A stretch of DNA of 17,884 bases from CAKKQX01 sp046313915 (GTDB lineage Bacteria; Pseudomonadota; Gammaproteobacteria; Burkholderiales; SG8-41), in assembly GCA_046313915.1 (NCBI GenBank), contig JBKBXX010000074.1:1-17884 (forward strand), written 5' to 3'. Below the pieces are notes generated by a model that was given only the letters and a program-made list of their open reading frames with translations, ran no database searches and was not told the DNA's origin. Position numbers and translations under genes: made by a program. Shown piece by piece: positions 14,114 to 17,884 of this stretch (position 1 is its first letter; each line of letters opens with the position of its first letter).

Positions 14114-15619
14114 CTAGGCGAGGCGCACACGCGCAAAATTGTGCTCCTCGCGCGGGATGCCGAAGAGCCGGCCCGCACCGCCGGCGCGCTCCGGCAGATA
14201 AACGACCTCGGTGTCGCGCAGCCCGAGATACGCCTTCATGCTGCGTGCCGCCTTGCGGCCCGCGCCCATTGCCTCGATCACGGTCGCAGCACCGGTGACG
14301 ATGTCACCGCCGGCGTAAACGCCGGCGATCGAAGTCGCAAGGTTGTCGTCGGTTTCGATGTAGCCGCGCTTGTTGAGCTTCAACTTCGAGGTCTGGCCGA
14401 GTATGGGGTTGGCATTGGTGCCGATCGCGTACACCACCATGTCGCATTCGAGCTCGAACTCGCTGCCGGCCACCGGCAGCGGGCGGCGCCGCCCCGATTC
14501 GGCGGGTTCGCCGAGCTCCATGCGCTGGCAGCGCATGCCGCGCACGTTCTTGTCGCCGTCACCGAGGATTTCCAGCGGGCTGGTGAGCCAGTTGAATTCG
14601 ATGCCCTCCTCTTCGGCATGGTGGATCTCCTCGGCGCGCGCCGGCGCTTCGGCGCGGGTGCGGCGGTAGACGCAGTAGACTTTCTCGGCGCCGAGCCGCA
14701 GACACACGCGCATCGCATCCATCGCGGTGTTGCCGGCGCCGATCACCGCCACGCGGCGGCCCGGCTGCAGCGGCGTGTCGTAGTCCGGAAAATCGCGCGC
14801 GCGCATGAGGTTGCAGCGCGTCAGCAGCTCGTTGGCGGAAAGCACGCCGTTTAGCGACTCGCCGGGGATACCCATGAAGCTCGGGTAACCCGCGCCGGTG
14901 CCAACGAACACCGCGTGGTAACCCATTTCGGTGATCATCTGCTCGATCGTGAACAGGCGCCCGACCAGGGTGTTGCATTCGAACCGGATGCCGAGCCGCG
15001 CAAGCTTGTCGATTTCGGCATCGATCACCTCGTTGGGCAGGCGAAAATCGGGAATGCCATACTTCAATACCCCGCCCGGCTGATGGAACGCTTCATAGAC
15101 CGTGACTTCGCAGCCGGCCTTGGCCATGTCGGCAGCGCACGCCATGCCGGCGGGTCCCGAACCGACGATGCCGATGCGGTAGCCGTTGGGCACGATGTGC
15201 GGAATGTTGGCCCAGCCCTCGCTGATCGCCATGTCGCCGACGAAGCGTTCGAGCCTGCCGATCGCCACCGGCTCGAGCGTCTCACCAACATTGCACACGC
15301 CTTCGCACTGCGTCTCCTGCGGGCACACGCGACCGCAGATCGCGGGCAGCAGGTTGGTGCCGGTAATGACGTCGTAGGCGCCGCGGAAATTTTTGTCGCT
15401 GATCTTGGCAATGAAACCGGGAATGTCGATGCCGACCGGGCAGCCGGCCACGCACGGCTCCTCGGGACACAGCAGGCAGCGGTCGGCTTCACGCAGCGCC
15501 TCTTCGAGCCGGTAGCCGCACGAGACTTCGGCAAAGTTCCTGATCCGCTGCCGCGGAGGCTGCTCGGCAACCGGCGTGCGTTCCTGGGGAATGGTGCGTA
15601 TGGTTTTTTTCTTGGCCAT
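14114..15619 (-). CDS. NfnB/SudA-like NADPH:ferredoxin oxidoreductase subunit (GltD-type Fe-S flavoprotein)
   Basis: A 501-residue protein of the glutamate-synthase-small-subunit superfamily. The N-terminal Fe-S domain has C48-x2-C51-x4-C56-x3-C60 and C95-x3-C99-x5-C105-x3-C109. The FAD site is GIVGSGPAGMA (150-160) and the NAD(P)H site GAGNTAMDAMR (in VAVIGAGNTAMD). A second FAD-contact motif, GVYAGGDIVTGAATVIEAMG, is near the C-terminus. As the partner is an NfnA-like subunit and no glutamate synthase large subunit is nearby, this is best read as NfnB (bifurcating ferredoxin:NADP+/NAD+ oxidoreductase) or the related SudA sulfide dehydrogenase/NADPH-ferredoxin reductase. A GAGGT Shine-Dalgarno precedes the ATG at 15619 by 6 bases. 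Its place beside korAB suggests it links Kor electrons to NADP(H). Confidence 0.88.
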   Translation of the reverse strand: MAKKKTIRTIPQERTPVAEQPPRQRIRNFAEVSCGYRLEEALREADRCLLCPEEPCVAGCPVGIDIPGFIAKISDKNFRGAYDVITGTNLLPAICGRVCPQETQCEGVCNVGETLEPVAIGRLERFVGDMAISEGWANIPHIVPNGYRIGIVGSGPAGMACAADMAKAGCEVTVYEAFHQPGGVLKYGIPDFRLPNEVIDAEIDKLARLGIRFECNTLVGRLFTIEQMITEMGYHAVFVGTGAGYPSFMGIPGESLNGVLSANELLTRCNLMRARDFPDYDTPLQPGRRVAVIGAGNTAMDAMRVCLRLGAEKVYCVYRRTRAEAPARAEEIHHAEEEGIEFNWLTSPLEILGDGDKNVRGMRCQRMELGEPAESGRRRPLPVAGSEFELECDMVVYAIGTNANPILGQTSKLKLNKRGYIETDDNLATSIAGVYAGGDIVTGAATVIEAMGAGRKAARSMKAYLGLRDTEVVYLPERAGGAGRLFGIPREEHNFARVRLA

Positions 15620-15650
15620 GTCAGACCTCGCGCCGCCCCGTCATGCTGCG

Positions 15651-15670
15651 GTTTCCTGCGGTTTCCTGCG
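15651..15670. repeat. Tandem 10-bp repeat between nfnA- and nfnB-like genes
   Basis: GTTTCCTGCG occurs twice in direct tandem (15651-15660 and 15661-15670), preceded by the partial copy CTGCG. It lies in the 90-base gap inside the operon. This could be a slippage-prone spacer; no function is evident. Confidence 0.55.
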
Positions 15671-15709
15671 GCGTCCGTGTGCCGGGGGGAGTGTCGCAAC
15701 GATTTTCAT

Positions 15710-16657
15710 TTATCCTCCCGGCACGTCGTCGAAAGGATCGGGAAGCGCCATGCGCAACTGCCCCGCCGCCGACGGATCATCTGCGCCGAACTGGCTTGCC
15801 ATGCGGCAGTTCTCGGTCCAGCGCTCCAGCGCGATTTTTTCGGAGACGCTGTAGCGCTTCAGCCGCGCCATCAAATCGTCGAAATCCACGCGGTGAGCGT
15901 CGAAATCGGGGCCGTCGACGCACGCGAACCTGATCTGCTCGCCGATCTTGACGCGGCAGCCGCCGCACATGCCGGTGCCGTCGACCATGATGGGGTTCAG
16001 GCTGACCACGGTCTTGATTCCGTGCGGGCGCGTCGTTTCGGCGCAGCCTTTCATCATGATCGGCGGACCGATCGCCACCACCTCGTCGATATCGGGGTGC
16101 TTCGTGATCGCCCGTTTGACACCTTCGGTGACCAGCCCCTTGATTCCCGCCGAGCCATCGTCGGTGCAGAGGATGAATTCGTTGCAGCAAGCGCGGAACT
16201 TGTCTTCCCAGAAGACCAGGTTCCTGCTGCGGAAACCGACGACGCCGATCACGTAGGCGCCGCTTTCCTTGTAGGCGCGCGCCTGGGGAAAGATCGGCGC
16301 CACCCCCAGCCCGCCGCCCACGCACACCACCTTGCGCGCCCCGCCGATGTGGCTGGGAATGCCCATCGGCCCGACCACGGCGTAGAGCCGGGTGCCGGCG
16401 CGGCAGTTTTGCTGCATTTCCCGGGTGGTCTTGCCGACGGCCTGGATGACCAGCGTGATGGTGCCTTCGTTGCGGTCGTAGTCGGCGATGGTGAGCGGGA
16501 TGCGTTCGCCGTGCTCGTGCTCCATGACGATCACGAACTGCCCCGCTTTCGCGGCTTTCGCCATCAGCGGATGGCGCACCTTGAGCAGGTAGGTGACATC
16601 CGAGAAATCTTCCCGCGCGACGATTTCGAACCCCGGCTCTGCGTTCACTTTTTGCAT
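15710..16657 (-). CDS. NfnA/SudB-like ferredoxin-NAD(P)+ reductase subunit with [2Fe-2S] cluster
   Basis: A 315-residue FAD/NAD(P)-binding oxidoreductase. The FAD-binding beta-barrel (about 10-100) includes ERIPLTIADYD; the nucleotide-binding part has VVCVGGGLGVAPIFPQARAY (110-129). Near the C-terminus D226-G-T-G-M-C231-G-G-C234 and C246 match the [2Fe-2S] ligands of NfnA (one Asp plus three Cys). The tail, about 50 residues beyond the cluster (VSEKIALERWTENC), is a little longer than in typical NfnA (about 280 residues). It is the first gene of the five-gene operon; the start ATG at 16657 has AGGA upstream. In Nfn the A subunit binds NAD(H) and the B subunit NADP(H) and ferredoxin. Confidence 0.88.
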   Translation of the reverse strand: MQKVNAEPGFEIVAREDFSDVTYLLKVRHPLMAKAAKAGQFVIVMEHEHGERIPLTIADYDRNEGTITLVIQAVGKTTREMQQNCRAGTRLYAVVGPMGIPSHIGGARKVVCVGGGLGVAPIFPQARAYKESGAYVIGVVGFRSRNLVFWEDKFRACCNEFILCTDDGSAGIKGLVTEGVKRAITKHPDIDEVVAIGPPIMMKGCAETTRPHGIKTVVSLNPIMVDGTGMCGGCRVKIGEQIRFACVDGPDFDAHRVDFDDLMARLKRYSVSEKIALERWTENCRMASQFGADDPSAAGQLRMALPDPFDDVPGG

Positions 16658-16759
16658 CCGCTGGTCCTGCCGTCAATGCCTGAGAGAAACCCGGTCGACC
16701 CGGTTGGCTTCCGGGGCTGGCCGCGTTCGTCGAGACCACCTCCCAATCCTACGCATCGA

Positions 16760-16800
16760 ATTTAACGGCTTTGGGTGTTTTCCGGTTTGATCTAGCGCAA
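16760..16800 (-). promoter_or_regulatory. Degenerate FNR/DNR-like site upstream of the nfnAB-korAB operon
   Basis: TTGATCTAGCGCAA at 16787-16800 has one perfect TTGAT half-site and a second half CGCAA in place of ATCAA (8 of 10 overall). On the - strand TTAAAT (16765-16760, 4 of 6) would be the -10 with a start near 16753, putting the box centre (16793.5) at about -41. The leader to the nfnA start would be about 95 bases. Each element is weak alone; the spacing is what makes it interesting. Confidence 0.4.
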
Positions 16801-16854
16801 GGATTGCTCGGTTTTGCCGCGGTGGGAGCAGGCAGGAAAGCCGCGTGCCGCAAA

Positions 16855-16911
16855 TATAATGCATGGAAACGGCGGCGGTAGCGGCTTGCCGCCGTGGCCA
16901 CGGTATAGAAT
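16855..16911 (+). promoter_or_regulatory. Possible promoter elements of rlmJ
   Basis: Two -10-like elements lie on the + strand: an exact TATAAT at 16855-16860 and TAGAAT at 16906-16911, 84 and 33 bases before the rlmJ ATG. No good -35 at 16-18 bp was found for either; TTGCCG at 16886 is only 14 bp from TAGAAT. Confidence 0.35.
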
Positions 16912-16943
16912 CCACGGGTCGCAGCCGAGAAAAAGATCCCCGC

Positions 16944-17786
16944 ATGCTCTCCTACAGGCACCTGTTTCACGCCGGCAATTTCGCCGACGTCTTCAAGCAC
17001 GCGCTGCTCACACGGCTGCTGATCGCACTCGGCAGCAAGGACAAACCTTTTTTCTATCTCGACACCCACGCCGGCATCGGCCGTTATGATCTCACGCATC
17101 CGTGGGCGCAGAAGGCGCGCGAATATGAAAACGGCATTGGCCGGCTGTGGCAACGCCGCGACATTCCGCCGGCGCTCGCCCCATACCTGGAGGCGGTGCG
17201 CGCCGAAAATCCCGACCGCAAGCTGCGCTTCTATCCCGGCTCGCCGCTGATCGCGAAACGCCTGATGCGCGCCGGCGACCGCATGGTGCTCACCGAGCTC
17301 AACCGCACCGACTGCGCCAGTCTCGCGAAGCTGTTCGCGCACGAGAAACGGGTCGCGGTCGAGCTGCTCGACGGCTACCACGCGCTGAAAGCGCACCTGC
17401 CACCGCGCGAGCGGCGCGGGCTGGTGCTGATCGATTCCTCATTCGACCGCGCCCGGGAATTCGCGCGCATCGTCGCCGCGCTCGGCGAAGCGCACGAGCG
17501 CTGGGCAACGGGCATCTACGCGATCTGGTATCCGCTGATGGAGCCGGGCGACATGCGCAACTTCGAGCGTCACGTGAAAGAGACCGGCATCCGCAAAATC
17601 CTCAAGCTGGAACTCGCGGTGCAACGCGCAGGCGCTTCGCTCACCGTGCCCGGCTGCGGCATGCTGGTGGTCAACCCGCCGTGGCGCTTCGCAGACGAAG
17701 CACGCCCGCTGCTGCAATGGCTGTGGCAGGTGCTGGCGCACGAAGGCGCAGGCGGAGTGAAAGTGGAATGGCTGGTTCCGGAATGA
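16944..17786 (+). CDS. rlmJ: RlmJ, 23S rRNA (adenine-2030-N6)-methyltransferase, with altered catalytic motif
   Basis: A 280-residue protein, the same length as E. coli RlmJ and closely similar throughout: MLSYRHLFHAGNFADVFKHA (1-20), FFYLDTHAGIGRYDL (36-50, S-adenosylmethionine site), YPGSPLIAKRL, RWATGIYAIWYPL, TGIRKILKLELAV and VVNPPW. It methylates A2030 of 23S rRNA on N6. The catalytic motif IV, DPPY in E. coli (164-167), reads D164-S-S-F167 here (codons GAT TCC TCA TTC at 17433-17444), so both prolines are lost while the Asp and an aromatic residue are kept. The ATG at 16944 matches the E. coli N-terminus; an earlier in-frame start at 16863 adds unrelated residues. Its own transcription unit is divergent from the Nfn-Kor operon. 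Nothing recognisable follows in 17787-17884. Confidence 0.92.
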   Translation: MLSYRHLFHAGNFADVFKHALLTRLLIALGSKDKPFFYLDTHAGIGRYDLTHPWAQKAREYENGIGRLWQRRDIPPALAPYLEAVRAENPDRKLRFYPGSPLIAKRLMRAGDRMVLTELNRTDCASLAKLFAHEKRVAVELLDGYHALKAHLPPRERRGLVLIDSSFDRAREFARIVAALGEAHERWATGIYAIWYPLMEPGDMRNFERHVKETGIRKILKLELAVQRAGASLTVPGCGMLVVNPPWRFADEARPLLQWLWQVLAHEGAGGVKVEWLVPE

Positions 17787-17884
17787 AGGGCGCTTGCGGC
17801 GCAGCTCGAAAAAAATCAGGGCATGCAGCGCACACACGGCTTCGCTGCAGGAGAGGCGGGAAGATGCGCCGCGCACGGCGCCTT

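Noticed and set aside
12398..14854. Long + strand open frame opposite korA and nfnB
   Set aside because: It is a GC-driven antisense frame; the - strand proteins have full cofactor motifs and coherent operon spacing.
14114..15619. Glutamate synthase small subunit (GltD) as the product
   Set aside because: No glutamate synthase large subunit is adjacent, while an NfnA-like partner is; NfnB/SudA fits the context better.
14915..16765. Long + strand open frame opposite nfnB and nfnA
   Set aside because: Composition is typical of a complementary-strand shadow (His/Arg/Asp-rich, no motifs).

Overview
The window is GC-rich proteobacterial DNA. Protein resemblances (UbiT, a DNR-like regulator, RlmJ, Kor/Nfn subunits) point to a betaproteobacterium, perhaps of the Rhodocyclales or Nitrosomonadales type, that can live without oxygen, probably by nitrate/NO respiration. 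That lineage is inferred from remembered family resemblance, not from a database search. No RNA gene, CRISPR array, insertion sequence or prophage gene was seen.

Layout. Left part (1-2655, + strand): the 3' end of ubiT (O2-independent ubiquinone synthesis), a cysteine-poor Crp/Fnr regulator of the DNR/NO-sensor type, and a nitronate-monooxygenase-like flavoprotein with an unusual four-cysteine motif. Regulator and flavoprotein each have an FNR/DNR box (TTGAT-N4-ATCAA type) about 41.5 bp upstream of a predicted start point. Bases 2656-5113 carry two perfect hairpins and a GAF-PAS-GGDEF-EAL cyclic-di-GMP protein whose GAF region is split by an apparent frameshift. Bases 5138-8774 hold small housekeeping or stress genes: a small membrane protein, an internally duplicated unknown protein (also with an FNR/DNR-like box), a triple-BON protein, a periplasmic OmpH/Skp-like chaperone, a Mesh1-like ppGpp hydrolase and a MazG-like nucleotide pyrophosphohydrolase.

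Right part (8874-16657, - strand): a five-gene operon, transcribed right to left, for low-potential electron transfer. It encodes NfnA/SudB-like and NfnB/SudA-like flavin/Fe-S subunits, a fused gamma-alpha 2-oxoacid:ferredoxin oxidoreductase subunit (KorA), its thiamine-diphosphate beta subunit (KorB), and a 737-residue protein that looks like a degenerate pyruvate:ferredoxin oxidoreductase domain joined by an Ala/Pro linker to a C-terminal ferredoxin-like [4Fe-4S] domain. The obvious model is a 2-oxoacid (probably 2-oxoglutarate) oxidoreductase exchanging electrons with NAD(P)H. The 737-residue protein is the most novel element of the window. A weaker FNR/DNR-like site lies upstream of this operon. 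The window ends with a divergent rlmJ (23S rRNA m6A methyltransferase) whose catalytic DPPY motif reads DSSF.

Together, the regulator and its putative sites suggest a small anaerobic/nitrosative regulon: quinone supply, a flavoprotein, an unknown duplicated protein and possibly the Nfn-Kor operon.
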